This document shows, one piece after another, positions 10,413-22,716 of a stretch of 64,000 bases of DNA. Source of the stretch: Buxus sempervirens. Lineage: Eukaryota; Streptophyta; Magnoliopsida; Buxales; Buxaceae. The position numbers and the translations under genes are program-made. The stretch is from assembly GCA_947561395.2 (NCBI GenBank), contig OX387188.1:41039942-41103941 (forward strand). The letters are read 5' to 3'. The notes under the pieces were generated by a model that was given only the letters and a program-made list of their open reading frames with translations, was not told the DNA's origin and ran no database searches. Position 1 is the stretch's first letter. Each line of letters opens with the position of its first letter.

Positions 10413-10841
10413 ATGGATCCCCAACGACGATCTACTTGCTGGCCTTCCCCTCCTCCCTTACCACACCTACCACATTGTGAATCTATTTCTTCTCAAGAAA
10501 AAGAATCCTACGTTCTTCAAATAACCCTAAATACCACCGCCAAGTCTCTGGATGAGTCTCAGAAGAACCTTCTGAGTATATTTGAGGGAAAAGAACTCGG
10601 CATTCAACAAAGATTCGTCTCGACGGTCTGCATGGAGATGACTACACGAACCCTATACAAGATCCGGGCAGATCTCAAAGCTCCATTGCCAGAGGAGAAC
10701 CTTTGTCATCGTTTCTCATTTCTTGAGTACGTGATGAGCGCATCACGTACAGAGCACGATACGTGTCTAAAGCAGTTCTACGATCTACATGAGTACAAGG
10801 GCCGAAGACTGTCTACCCATGTAGAAAATCAACTCTTATGA
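10413..10841 (+). CDS. Unrecognised protein, 3'-truncated gene fragment
   Basis: A 142-codon frame starting MDPQRRSTCW after a plausible TATA and CT-rich leader. It has a proline-rich start, then a stretch with balanced composition (LDESQKNLLSIFEGKELG, then LYKIRADLKAPLPEENLC and SFLEYVMSASRTEHDTC). I cannot assign a family. The frame stays open upstream to 10101, but that part overlaps the leader and is not protein-like. The last 6 or so residues come from sequence shared with the AAA 3' end at 62105, so the original gene was cut by a rearrangement at about 10820 and the present stop is accidental. It may be exon 1 of a captured gene. Confidence 0.4.
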   Translation: MDPQRRSTCWPSPPPLPHLPHCESISSQEKESYVLQITLNTTAKSLDESQKNLLSIFEGKELGIQQRFVSTVCMEMTTRTLYKIRADLKAPLPEENLCHRFSFLEYVMSASRTEHDTCLKQFYDLHEYKGRRLSTHVENQLL

Positions 10842-11040
10842 TCCCAGTCGATGTGTTTCTACACACTCACTTTATTGTCTTCCTCCTCGCTAAATATGTT
10901 CCCATCATCATTGCCACCATCTTCACCTTGTTAGGAGAATTTCTGGATATTTGTGACATTGTGGACACAAGTACTTTAGCTCTAATTTTAGTGCTGCTAC
11001 CTTTCTGTATGCATGTGCGTATATGAACTATAAAGGCTTG
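10822..11040 (-). pseudogene. AAA-ATPase relic B (internal deletion)
   Basis: Reading left to right: the end of an AAA gene (TAGAAAATCAACTCTTATGA, CACTCACTTTATTGTC), a few C-terminal codons, then directly the first codons and 5' flank (CCCATCATCATTGCCACC, CTTCACCTTGTTAGGAG). The same deletion junction is found at 62105-62220, so relics B and C are duplicates of one deleted ancestor. Confidence 0.75.
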
Positions 11041-11628
11041 GTGAGTTACAAAGTACCTAATTTGTAAATGTTATCATGGAGCCCACTTAGAAAAGATTCC
11101 AAATTACATGCTATTGGGTTATGTTGACGTGGCATAGCAAATCAGTAAAATAGGGAAAAGCTAGGGGTTTTTTGAACATAGATTATTAGGACTAAATTTT
11201 CCGTGGGGCCCACTTAGAAAAGATTCCAAATTGCATGCGGTTCGGCTATGCTGATGTGACATAATAAATTGATAAAATAGGGAAAAGCTGAGGGATGATT
11301 TGGACATAGATTATTAGACCAATTCCCTTTATATCTATACTACTATACAAAGCCAACCACCTTTTCTGGCTCAACATTTAATACCTAAACTACCCCTCAC
11401 ATTTTATTGTGTTTACTTTCATCTCCCCTTAACTGACTTACACTTATATAACTACCTTATATTTTTTAAAATGCCCTTTACATTTAATTTTATTTACTTT
11501 TTATATCCTTACACAATAACTACTTCAATTCCCCAAGATGTCTTTCAATTTATTTTTTTCTTTTACAGTCCTCTTTGTTTAAAAGTAGAGTGTGATATTG
11601 GAATTACATTTTTTTTTTTTTTGGTGGG
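11041..11628. repeat. AAA 5' flank, copy B (matches 62380-62940)
   Basis: Holds the two-unit direct duplication (11041-11320). TCTATACTACTATACAAAGC follows at about 11334, resembling Helitron 5' ends, then AT-rich sequence and a T-run. It is interrupted at 11628 by solo LTR D and continues at 16263. Confidence 0.7.
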
Positions 11629-14600
11629 TGTGAGCACCTAAAATCGGTCGCACGACGAGACGCACATGATGATGTGCGTGCCTTGGGACTTCTTGGAGTC
11701 GCCACTGCCTGAAAGGTGCAGACAAACACAAGGGGTGCCTATACAGGTCTATTTTTACTGGTCTGCGGCTTTTAGAGATCTTGGTTAAGTTCTCGCTTAC
11801 GGTCTAGGGAAGTCCGAAAACACTCCGGTCCGCCTCGTCGGTCTGACGGGTCCCTCGGGTCTCCCTGGTTCGAGTCAACTTTAATCTCACCCTTATCCTA
11901 TACCAGCATGTATCTTTATTTGGTCTGAATGGGGACCACTGAAGGTGTAGGTCCCCTTCATTTGTTTGATTTTATCTTTTTAGTGAAATGGGACGGATAT
12001 GGGCTCTGTTGGAAGGCCCATTGGTTACCAAGTTGGGCTTTAGTCAAGCCCAAGGCCCATTGGACTGGGTTATTTGATTTTTAAGTTAATTACATATATT
12101 CATTAATTAAGTGGGTTAAAGTCTTTTAGGGCCCAATGGGCTTGGTCTTGGCCCATGGGTAATTAATCAAGTGGCCTGGAGACCCATTTATTGAAATGGG
12201 CCAGATTGAATGTGGGCCCTGTTGGAAGGCCCACAATACCTCATTAGGTCCAAGTGGACTTAGGCTACTAAAAATGGGCTTAGGTTAACCTAAAGACCCA
12301 ATGGGTTCAATTTAATTACAATCGAGTTAGTTCAAATGGGCCTGGGCCAAGAAAATTGATTTTTGATGATTAAACGGGTCAAACTGCACTTATCTTGTCG
12401 AGTAAGGGTAACCACGGAATTGGTGCGGTTCAAGCCTAACCGTACCTACCATGCGGTCAAGCCCGAATCGCTCTGAGTATGCGGTTTGGGTCAAAGAACC
12501 TAAAATGTCCAAAAAATGAGCATGGGATTTCGTTTGCTTGCTTCTCTGGGGTACTTACAATTTATTGTGAGTTCAGAAATGAACTCACAGTGACTCAAAT
12601 CTTCACTCTTGGCTTAAAAGTCTCACTTTCTTCAAGCCATTCACGTGCTTTTAAATCCACCAATAAGCAAGCACAAAAAAGAAACAAACTAACATGAATA
12701 ATTATGCATGTAGATGTTATAAAAAATGATAGAAGGCATCTAAGAAATCAAAGATGTTTCAGAAAGTTGATTTGAAATATTAGGGGTAATCCAAAGAGTA
12801 TGTGTCATTGGACCAAGTAAGAATGAAATCATTAAATCCCATGTTAAGTGTTTATACCAAAAAAAATTAGTTAAAGCAAATCTGAAATATTACAAGTGAA
12901 TATGTGTGTGTGTGTTATGCTTATTTCTATAAGAGAAAACATTTGGAGCATCAAAATCAATGATGAAAGCATACAAAATGGAAATGATATCCATAAAGCA
13001 AAAAGTGATCAAGAGGAAACTATCTTATATAGAAATTACTCACGTGTGTACATAAAACTTGATTTGATATAAAAATAATAATAATATGCTAAGCTATGCA
13101 TAAATGTGCATGATTAAATAAGTATATAGCTATGGATGTGCATGAGAAGGCATTAACAAACAAACACATAGAATAACAACCACTAACTCTAGTTGAAAGG
13201 GAAGAGGGTAGGAAGATTAAAGGTACATGAGAAGTGTAAAGAGGACAAACCCCTCTTAAAATGGATTCATGAGAAAAAGGGTAAAGATTATATTTAAACA
13301 AAACACTTTATATGGTGAAAGAGACTCTCCTCCTCCCATCCTTTGAATGGAGATCCCCTTCTTACCAAGGACTTACCAAGGAGATCTCATAGCATACACA
13401 AAAGAAACAAAAGTGCTGAGAAAAAGATAGTGAATAACCAACCTAAAATAACATATTAAGAAACAAGCTTAATTAAAAGAAATTCATTTTATCATATATT
13501 GAATGGAAGATAACAAGCATGTTTACCTTGATATTACCTTAGCTTTTGGATTTTTGATGCTTCTCCAAGTGACGTAGACAGCACCTTGGGAACCTCTTCT
13601 CGATCTCAAGTAACCTCTACTAAGTTCTCTTGTGATGGACAATATAGATGAAAGAAGAAGGAGAAAGGGTCTAGGGGTATTTTAGGAACTATATGGGGTA
13701 TTGGGAGTAGAGCTGTAAGTAGGGCGGGTTGGGCTGGGTTTCAATGAGTTCGGGTTCAACCCTAACTAAAATTGGTGAACCCAAACTCTCCTCGGCTCGC
13801 CCTAACCCAAACTCTTTGAGCCCAAACCCAACCCTAAAATTATTTCTTGAGTTCGGGCCAGCCCAAACTTTTTTTTCTACTTGATACAATGATACATTCA
13901 CATATATAAGACTACAATATTTCAATATATATAATAAAGTTTATTGGCATACATTGATTTGTTTGTGTATTGGGTTAAAAATGATCTCTATAAGTCCACC
14001 AAACTTTTGATGTGTGTAAAGAGCCTTAGAACAAAATATTCACTAAGATATTTATGAGTTTCACATGTCTTCCAATCTGATGCAACCATCCATCATAACG
14101 CATGGAATTAAAGCAATACAACAAATACAGTAGCAGAATTAATCCTAACAAGGCATCCTCTACTCTCAAAGAAACAATAGATAGAAAATGATGACTTGAT
14201 TAGCAAGGCATCCCTATATTTCCCATTCAATCACTGTTTCACAAAAATTGCAATGTTGCATACAGGACCTACCCCATTTGAAATTTCAGAATTAGTTTCA
14301 TTGCATTCACATTGTTTAAGTATTTAAACCTTAATATAAAAATAATACATTTTACAAAATCAATGTAATTTTAAATAGACTTAATATTCATGTTTCCTAT
14401 CTCTTCAAATTACTTTAGAATCTACATTTTTTTTTCTTGCTGAGTTAGAATCCATGTTTCAAATATTAGAACCACGAAATTATGTAAGAAACACATAACT
14501 CATTTGCATATGACCAAACAAGAACAATAAATCAAGATTTTAGGGGATATATATTGATGTTAAAAATAACATAAAATAAAATACTACTAAAGTAACAAGA

Positions 14601-16257
14601 TTTTCTGTTTTGCTACCTTATCGGAAATCAAATTTTAATGAAATTTTGCATCTAGCAGTAAAAGATTGGGGATTGAAATATCTGAACTAACTTTGTAGTC
14701 AAAGAGGTAAATAATTTTAGATTATATGGTGCATAGCCGAGGAAAAGAAACAAACCCTCCCAAGCACACATTAATGGATCTTATCCAGATCGAGTACTAG
14801 AAAAGAGAGGAATTAAACAGTACCTGAAAGCAGTGAACAAATGGGGAAAGATGAGATGCCCGATTTGACAAAAATAGCAATCGCAAATCCCTTGTGACTT
14901 GTGAGCAATGGATCTGTATCGTAAATCCCTTGTGAGCAATCGCAAATCCCTTGCTGCTGGAACTATACCCCACTGTATTGATGGTGACGCCGACGGCAAC
15001 TGTATTGCTAGCTCTTGCCGATCGAGCTCCTTTGTTGGGGGTTTGTCTAGCTAGGTTGTCTTTGAGATGTGAAGTATTGATAATAGAAGAGAGGGACAGT
15101 AAGTCACTGAGAAGGGCGAGCAATTCCAAATTCCGTGGTAGAGATATGGGAGAAGACAAGAAACTTTTAGGTTTGCAAGAGACAATCGTATGGAGGTTTG
15201 CAAGAGGGGGTTTTAGTGGTGTATATACTTCGGGTTATTCGGGTTTTTTCGGGTTGTACCTTGTGAGCCCGTGCCCAACCCAAACTCAACTTCGGGCTCA
15301 ATCTTGAGCCCGGGAGAGAAGTGAGAAAGGGGGTTTTTTGGCTCCTATTGAGAATGGGACTCGACCCCCTATTTATAGAAGAAAAAAAATTGAAAAAAAA
15401 GGTGAACCAAAGAAGTATTTCGGTTTTGGTCATTTTAAGTGAATGGCTTATTGAGTGACATGTGTCCCTCTTTGAGCTTATCCATCCAGCACATGGAGTT
15501 TCTAGAAACTCCATGTGTGCATATCCATTTTTTTATTTTCTTTTTAATTATTTTAATTGTTAGATTTTTTAGAATATATTAATATTTTATTCATTGATCT
15601 TTTTTTACAAAACGCATATGCATTTTGATTTTCCATTTTATTTTTTATTTAACTTAATTATTAGATATTTACAAAATATTATTATTTTATTCTTAGATTT
15701 TAATTTTTGTCCTTTCTTTAATTTTTGCCACATGTGCAGATTTTCCGAAAATTTTGATTGCTCATATCTTTCTCATTTGGTATCCGATTTCAGCAAACTC
15801 AATGGCGTTGGAATAAGCTCGAGATTCCCTATCCACTGAATTGGAGTTTAGTAGCAAATTTGGGTTTTTTAGTAGAAGTACAAAGTCGCGTCCTGGAGCC
15901 AGTTTTTCTCATATCTCCTTATCCAGAACTCCGATTCTGGCAAACTTAGTTGCGTCGGAATCGTGTCGAGATGCTCTTTCTACTGGTATAAAATTGAGTA
16001 GCTAATTCGGAGTTTTGCAGAAAGCCAATTTCTGCTATTTCCATATTTGACCAGCTCATAACTGCTTTATCCGGACTTCGATTTGAGCAAACTCAGTTGC
16101 GTTAGAATTGTATCCAAGTCCTTTTTCCAATGGTATGAAGTTTGGTGGTCAATTTGTACCCGATAAAAAAGTCAAATTTTTGACCCTTCCGGGTTTGACT
16201 TTCCAATTAGGGTTTTCACTTTCGGCACTTTTGGTGCGCAAAAATGAGGTGCTGACA
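11629..16257 (-). mobile_element. Solo LTR D, reverse orientation, with internal insertion
   Basis: On the minus strand it runs from TGTCAGCACC (16257) to GGTGCTCACA (11629). Perfect 5-bp target duplication GTGGG at 11624-11628 and 16258-16262. The uninterrupted site is visible at about 62930. A TATA-like CTATAAATAG (minus, 15369-15378), three ~130-bp modules with the GATTYNNACGCAACTGAG type motif (15740-16170), and GGAGTCGCCA (11695-11704) match LTR C. Length is 4.63 kb, about 1.6 kb longer than LTR C. The extra part is a likely insertion at about 13711-15310. Confidence 0.85.
13711..15310. mobile_element. Probable insertion inside LTR D, class unresolved
   Basis: The left end TAGAGCTGTAAG with GGGTTGGGCTGGG repeats looks like a hAT terminus. 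The right end (GGGCTCAATCTTGAGCCCGG) is also rich in GGGTT/GAGCCC words but lacks the matching inverted terminus. GGGAG occurs at both borders. 14780-15160 contains repeated CAAGGGATTTGCGATTGCTC blocks on the minus strand that look like a gene leader. Boundaries are approximate. Confidence 0.35.
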
Positions 16258-16849
16258 GTGGGAATTGGAATTACATCTAGAAGTAAAAAATATAATAAGG
16301 ATGGGCTATCAGGGATCAACTATTTGTGTTTTGGTCCCTTTTCTGAACTTATTCTCTGTACCTGGAATAAGCAACCTCTATCACTTGCCTTTCAGCACTA
16401 TCAGCTTGTGAAGGGAAGTTTTCTTTTGTTGTTAGACATCTCCACATATGCATTTTTTTTTGTAACAATCTCCACATATGCATGGAATTTGAAGATTATG
16501 AAATCGCATAAATTTTTTCAACAAAAGCAAGGTTCAGATGATTTTGTCCTCTCCCTCATTAATTATCAGCTATTGAAAAAGTGTCCATATTAACACAATC
16601 TGCAAACAGAAGAAATATGTGATGGGAAATGGCTTATTATTGCATCTAGAAAATAAAAAATTGCAGACCTTGCACTCTTTGCCAAAGTTTGGTGGAGGCA
16701 TATATCCGAAAAAAAAAATGAGATATTATATTTAGGAAAGGCTAACTGAATACGTTAATTTCAATGGTACACTGGACTTGAACAAATTCCAACATTTGTT
16801 ACCAACTGAACTCAATGATCAAATCCTTCGAATCGGTGCAAAATGTATT

Positions 16850-17344
16850 GGGAAATTTAATTTTTAGAGGTACTTTATCAAACTATTTAAGAGTTAGTCA
16901 ATAAAGTTTTGAGTTTTAACTTTTAGTACACCTTTATTAATATAATTAATATTTAGTACCATTTCACTATTACAAATCGACTATTCCAAAAATGCCCTTA
17001 TGTCACTTATCCAAATGACTTGTACAAGTCACTTTATTGACTTGTACAAGTTAATTTTTGACTTGTACAAGTCATTTTATTATTTGTACAAGTCTAAAAT
17101 GGCTTGTACAAGTCAATTTATTGCTTGTACAAGTCTAAAATGACTTGTACAAGTCTAAAATTGATTTGTACAAGTTTCGGAAGTAAATTGTATAAGGGTA
17201 TTTTTGGAAGAATTTATCCTTGATAGTGAAATGGTATTAAAAATTAATTATTTTGATAAAGGTGTATTAAAAGTTAAAACTCAAAACTTTACCCACTAAA
17301 TCTTAAATAGTTTGATAAAGTACCGCTAAAAATTAAATTTCCCC
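16850..17344. mobile_element. Mutator-type MITE 1, 9-bp TSD
   Basis: Long terminal inverted repeats (over 40 bp) starting GGGAAATTTAATTTTTAG. Perfect 9-bp target duplication AAATGTATT at 16841-16849 and 17345-17353. The copy at 63490 has the uninterrupted site. The centre carries an array of short palindromes. No coding capacity. Confidence 0.9.
17015..17177 (+). repeat. Array of eight TTGTACAA palindromes
   Basis: Eight copies of GACTTGTACAAGTC or one- to two-base variants, at irregular spacing of about 18-25 bp. The unit is its own reverse complement. It occupies the centre of MITE 1. Confidence 0.9.
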
Positions 17345-17367
17345 AAATGTATTTGGCACAAAATTTT

Positions 17368-17712
17368 GGGAAAATTGGTTTTTAGTGATATTTTCTAACA
17401 TAATTTAGATTCAGTCGACCAAATCTTGGTAATTAGCTTTTAGTATTACTTTTTTAATATAATTAAGAATTGATGTAAAGTTTCTTTCAAAAATACCCTC
17501 AAAAGACTTGCAAATCTCACTTATAGCAAAAAGAGTGAAAAGGTTTTCAAAGTCTTTTGAGGGCATTTTCGGAAGAAGAAACTCTTAAAGAATAGTAGAA
17601 TGACATTGATTCTAAATTATTTTAAAAAAGTATCACTAAAAACCAATTATAAAGATTTGATGTACTGAATCTGAATTATTTTGAAAAAGTATAACTAAAA
17701 ACCAATTTCCCC
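17368..17712. mobile_element. Mutator-type MITE 2, 9-bp TSD
   Basis: Inverted ends GGGAAAATTGGTTTTTAGT. 9-bp target duplication CAAAATTTT (17359-17367, 17713-17721). Central inverted arms CTCAAAAGACTT / AAGTCTTTTGAG make the whole element one long potential hairpin. Same family as 29788-30129. Confidence 0.85.
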
Positions 17713-18445
17713 CAAAATTTTTTGTATTCTTGAATTCCCAAGCTTTTATGACATGAGTCTTTAGCGTTGGCTCAGAATGAACTCAAAAAGACTGATTTTA
17801 AGATACATATATATATTTAGCTACACATAAAATGAGATATTGACAGAGAAGAAAGGACTAATGTAAAAGAAGGAAATGTTCTTCTGAAGCTGGAATTCAT
17901 AAACTTGCTGTATTGGGAAATGTTAGCAGTTCCAACACTTTGTAGTCACCTATTAGAGATACAATCTGCTGTAAAGGAATTACATAATTTTGTATTTTCG
18001 GGAGCACATACCATTACTGGATAGTCTAAAAATAAAATTGTAATGGAAAGTTTTAACATTCTAATGGTAAGTAAAAAAGGAAAATAAAATGCTAGCAATT
18101 AGAAAGAATGATGGAAGTAATACAATTCATTTGATAGATGCATTGTAACTACACTTATGATACATCCGCAATGTTATACACTCAAATTTATTAATTTTAT
18201 GTTAATTCTAAATTTAGTTTTTGAATTCAATACAATTAACCCATGAGGGAAACCTGCCTACAATGGAGGAAGTATTTGATGGTATTCAAAATTTTAATAA
18301 CCCAATTTTAGTACATCAACAGGAAATATTCAAGAATACAACGATAAGTAATATTCCTTTTTTTTTTTTAAATTTCTTTACTAAGAAATAGAAATATATT
18401 TTTATTTACATATGTTAATTTTTAATAGGTGGCTCAATTTTGACG

Positions 18446-19516
18446 ATTAATGTGAACACCCTGGTTGAAAGGACATGAGATTACAATATTAATGCAGTAT
18501 TCAGAATTTGGATTAATTAAGAGCTTAACAATAACAATGACGGGACATGCCAAAGAGCTAAACAACCATTATCCATACTATTAGTAAAGCCAAGTCTAGG
18601 GAACATTCTTTAGATGGACCTTCCTTTTTCTCCCTAGAAATGCCCTTGTCAAATCAAGAAATTAATCAATATTTATCCTCGATTGTAACTATCCACAAGA
18701 ACGTTCTTAAAAAGACTATATCAACCAAAGTGGGCCATGCTAACCACCTATATATATTAACTTTCAATAGTGTACATGCTTCTCCTAGTCCAATAAATGC
18801 CAAAGCAATATACCCTCGGGAGTTTAACACAAGACCTATATCATATTAAATAAATATTGCATATAAAAGCTTAAACTGATAAGTGAAAGTGTAATTATGT
18901 ATATCAAAGGGCCAACATGCCAACATCAATGGCCAGGCATGCACTTTTTCATGCTACAACCTCCCCTTTGCCATTCTAAGACTTTGAAAGCTCCTACGTA
19001 CAGATTGTTGAGGTTCTCAGACCACACTCCAACGAAGAAGCTCAATGGCATAGGCTTCAAATATATAGAAACAGAAAGATTGCCCCATCTACCAAGCTAA
19101 CTTTATAGGAATAACCAAATAGGAAGGCTCTTATCTGGTTGCAATGACACTTCCACGAGCTTAGCTGACTGGCCGCCTATGTTTCCTTTGCATGGAAGTC
19201 AGTTCACCGAGTCACTAGTTTGGCAGCTAGATTTAAAGGTGGAAGTGAAATTGCATCCCATTCTTCCCCAAAACCATCCTTTATCTATTGATTTTTACTG
19301 TTGCAACACCATCAAAATACGGATTAATTTTAGGCGTTGTGCCTATATCAACGGGAGAGATGAAGAGAGATAAAGTTTGTCTTCTCGGTTTCATATGTAA
19401 TTTGTGTAGAGAATCATATTCTAAGGTTATTTATGGAGGTTGTTTACCTGAAACTGAAAGCAACCATTATCATATGTCATTTAAAATAGCTAAGATACCT
19501 TCACCAGGACACATAT
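18446..19516. repeat. AAA-array spacer, copy 2 (matches 3930-5115)
   Basis: Second copy of the spacer described at 3777-5125, with scattered substitutions and small indels. It is the 3' flank of AAA gene 2 and resumes at about 21215 after an insertion. No gene is seen. Confidence 0.75.
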
Positions 19517-21007
19517 TCTTGTGGGGAATAAGGGGCAGTGACCATGAGATGACTTTATAGACAAAATTGAGATGGTGAGCATTAGTTTTAAAGATATTCG
19601 ACGAACTTAGTTTATCGACAATGACAATTCAAATTAACATTCTTTTATTCATTTTGTTTTATTCTCTATTGCTATATTCTTGAGCAATTTCTTTCTGAGA
19701 TTCTACAGCTCTTGTTATGTTATTTGCTATTACTATTTATGCATGGCTCTTGTTATTTTATTTACTATTACTAATTATTCATTGCTCAAAGAAATCTTAT
19801 TTTTTCTTTTTCTATGATGCAAACCTCTAAACTGTTGGTTTTCATGGATGAACAGGATCGATGGATCTGGTATAGACATTAGAAGAAAAGCGTGGGTAAT
19901 AACTTTTTGTCTACTTTACTTTTTTGTTCTTGTTTATCTATTTGGATGATAGTCATGTGTGAATATCTTGATAAACTTGGTTTTTGGTTTCTTTTTTAGA
20001 CACTTCTTAATATAGCTAACCTTAAGCACCTACCGAAGTGGAACTACGTTTGGTGCCGACAATGATCTTATAGCTAGTAAGTATTCCTTATCCTTTACTT
20101 GTTAGTTTCTCGGGATCCCAAACATTGTGTGTTTGTCAATCGTTTTTTTGGGCGTACACAACCATGTAAACCACCTCTTTGATATATTTGTGTTTCTGCC
20201 ACCATGACCAGAGACCATTTATAAGTAAAGATTTTCCTGCCTTTGCATTACTAATTTCAAGTGCTTCCATGTATCAACAGGGATAAAGCAACAAATGAAC
20301 CCAGCCATTGCTGAGCAACGTGAGAGTTTGTGACATGATCATCAGAAGGCTTGCGAGGAGCAAATCACAAAGAACATAAGCTTGATTTTATTTCATCAAC
20401 TCAGGGGGCTCACAATATATGTTTTTTTTTTGGAATTTTTTATATATTAACTTTTGGTGTCATCAATAATATGCTTTTATTAGCTTGCAACAAACAATTG
20501 AAATGTCTTTTTAATTTGTTTCTTTTTTTCAGAAATATCAGTAAGAAATTAAAAGAAAAGGTTGGGGTGGGTTTTTGTTGGGGCTGGGGGAATAAATTTA
20601 TAGGATAGTGGGATTGGTGTGTAATTTGGGGAGGGTGGTGGGGGGAATGTAATTTGGGGGTTGGCAGGAGGTGCGGCATGCAATTTGGGGGGGTGGGGTG
20701 GGGTATATTATTAAATTTTTTTAAATTAATATACTTTTAGCGGCACTTGGTGACCGTCGCTATAAGCGTTTAAGTGATGGTAATTTTATAACGGCACTTT
20801 AAAAAACTGCTGTAATAGCTTACATTATAACAACATTTTTAAATGCCGTAAAAAGTCACTTTATAGCAGCATGTTCCAAAGTTTTGTTATAAGTTGTCAC
20901 TATAACATAATGCAACACCACTTAAAACGACATATGTTATAGCGGCATTTTCTCATATTATAAGGGTACTTTTGAAGTACCCCTATAAAAAGAGATTTTT
21001 TGTAGTG
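19517..21007. mobile_element. CACTA-like element, right end only recognised
   Basis: The right terminus read inward is CACTACAAAAAATCTC (21007 leftward). Before it lie many subterminal copies of TATAGCGGCAT-like words (20735-20950) and a perfect hairpin around GGGTACTTTTGAAGTACCC (about 20963-20983). I found no matching left CACTA end; the left border is set by where the spacer alignment stops. 20570-20710 is G-rich. No transposase domain was recognised, though short exon-like pieces occur near 19860 and 20040. Confidence 0.5.
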
Positions 21008-21411
21008 ATATTTTGACTTTTCTTTTTTATTTTAATGTTATTCTGATTTAGGGTTGCTTTTGGGTTGTTAACAATTGATTTTGGTTTTCCATTGTACGTA
21101 TTATGAAAAAGAAAAGGTGTCAAACCAATTAAACTTAGTGTGCTTTATATAATCGCCATTACATTATCCAATTATCTAGCTAATAATACAGATTCTCAGC
21201 TACCGGTCCCCAGCAACCTTACACCATTCTTTTGAGTTAAAACCCATTACGTAATCGGATAAAAAGAAACATCATTAGCCTAATCTAGAGGTTAAGAACC
21301 TCAATGCTAGTCTGTTTATTCAATTTAAAAAACTAAAACAACAGATTGAAGAAAAAAAAGCTAGACAATCGACTCTTGGGATCCCACCAGTCGTGTTCCT
21401 ACTCACTCACT
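21008..21411. other. AAA gene 2 3' flank
   Basis: From about 21215 (CCTTACACCATTC, GTTAAAACCCATTAC) it matches 61925-62105 and 7640-7680, the shared 3' flank of the AAA array. 21008-21214 is AT-rich with no gene. Confidence 0.6.
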
Positions 21412-21812
21412 TTATTCTCCTTTCTTGCTAAATTTGTCCTCTTTTTGCTCCGTCTCCTTCACTTCTTTGTCTAGGGACTTTTCTTCTGCTTCAGCCTTGG
21501 TCTTCGCTTCTTCCTCGGCCTTCATCCTGGCTTCTTCCTTGGTCTTTTCAAGAGCTTCAATCAGGTTCTGAAAGCAAGTCTCGGCGTCTCCCGGTATTGT
21601 CTTAGGCATCAAGTTCTCTGCAACGTCCGCAGGAGTCATACGGGTCTCCTCCATCAACGATCCGATCCTCCCAAACAGGTCGTGAGACTCCACGTCCAGA
21701 TAGTTCTTGGACAGCACCTTGAATGCCTCGAAGCTGCAGTAGGACATTTCGATATGCTTGTCCATCCGGCCTCTCCGAATGAGAGCCGGATCTAGTTGCT
21801 CCATGTAGTTTG

Positions 21813-22716
21813 TGTTAGATCTGTTAGTGTTAAACTACTGTATTGTAACACATGAACACAGGAGACTTTTTAACGAGGTTCGGTATTAACCTAATCCTCG
21901 GGACCACGTCCAGATGATGAACAATCCACTAAAGTTAAACAAAATCTTACATACACCGATGTGGACTTACACATACAAAAGACTCCCTCTTTTTCGTCGC
22001 CAAGGTGTAAAATCTTCTTTAGAGTCTTGTTTAGCGAGCTCCCCTCGACTTAGACAAGATTGAACTCCCTTCAATCTTCTGTGTGCAGCAAGGCTCCTCC
22101 TCGACTTATGCATCCATGATTGAACTCCCTTCAATCTTCTGTGTGCAGCAAGGCTCCCCCTCGACTTATGCATCCATGATTGAACTCCCTTCAATCATAA
22201 GTTGCCTTCTCCCGAAGGCTTCAAGTTCTTCTCCCGAAGAACGATGAGCTTCAAATACTTCTGATAAATTTGTTTAATGCTCAAGGAGTTGAGTTTTCTG
22301 TCAAACTCACATCAGTATTTATAACCTGAAACATCACTCAACAAAACAGTTAACTTGTTGTAACTTTGTTACAACTGAGATAAGGAACAAATAAGATATT
22401 CTCTTAACTGTTTTTCCAGATTCGAAATTTTCAATCTGGAAAGATAATCTCTTAATTAGATAAGGCATATCAGATTCTAAGAGATGCATGTTAAATCTGA
22501 GAAATCAGAATTCAAGTTAATCCTAAGGGATGCATATCAAATCTTTAAGAGATAAGATTCTAAGAGATGCATATCAAATCTCTAGGAGATAAAAATTCAT
22601 TCAAATCTCTATTAACAAACCATGACAACTAGATAATGACAACTAGAAAAATACAGATTTAAAAATTCCATGTCATCAAATGCTTCCACGTCATCAAATG
22701 CCAATATACTTTAACA
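21813..22716 (-). repeat. Copia 3' LTR
   Basis: 3' LTR relative to the element. Contains three ~60-bp direct repeats built around TTGAACTCCCTTCAATCTTC and GCAGCAAGGCTCC (about 22053-22196). One visible difference from the other LTR is at about 22099 (T here, C there) and another at about 22674. Confidence 0.95.

Larger units (their letters stand above)
16263..18445. repeat. AAA-array flank, copy B continued (matches 62945-64000)
   Basis: Closely matches 62945-64000 apart from two MITEs (16850-17344, 17368-17712) present only here. ORFs such as 16108-16593 are chance frames; the equivalent in the other copy is different. No gene is recognised. Confidence 0.7.

Noticed and set aside
16108-16593. 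161-aa ORF
   Set aside because: Runs across the LTR D border into AAA flank, so it cannot be an ancestral gene.
17015-17177. CRISPR-like repeat array
   Set aside because: Units are short palindromes with irregular AT-rich gaps inside a plant MITE; no spacers of constant length and no cas genes.
20440-20679. Proline/histidine-rich minus ORF
   Set aside because: Derived from the G-rich low-complexity stretch at 20570-20710.
21967-22194. 75-aa repetitive ORF in both copia LTRs
   Set aside because: Arises from the 60-bp LTR repeats; no homology to a known protein and LTRs are non-coding.
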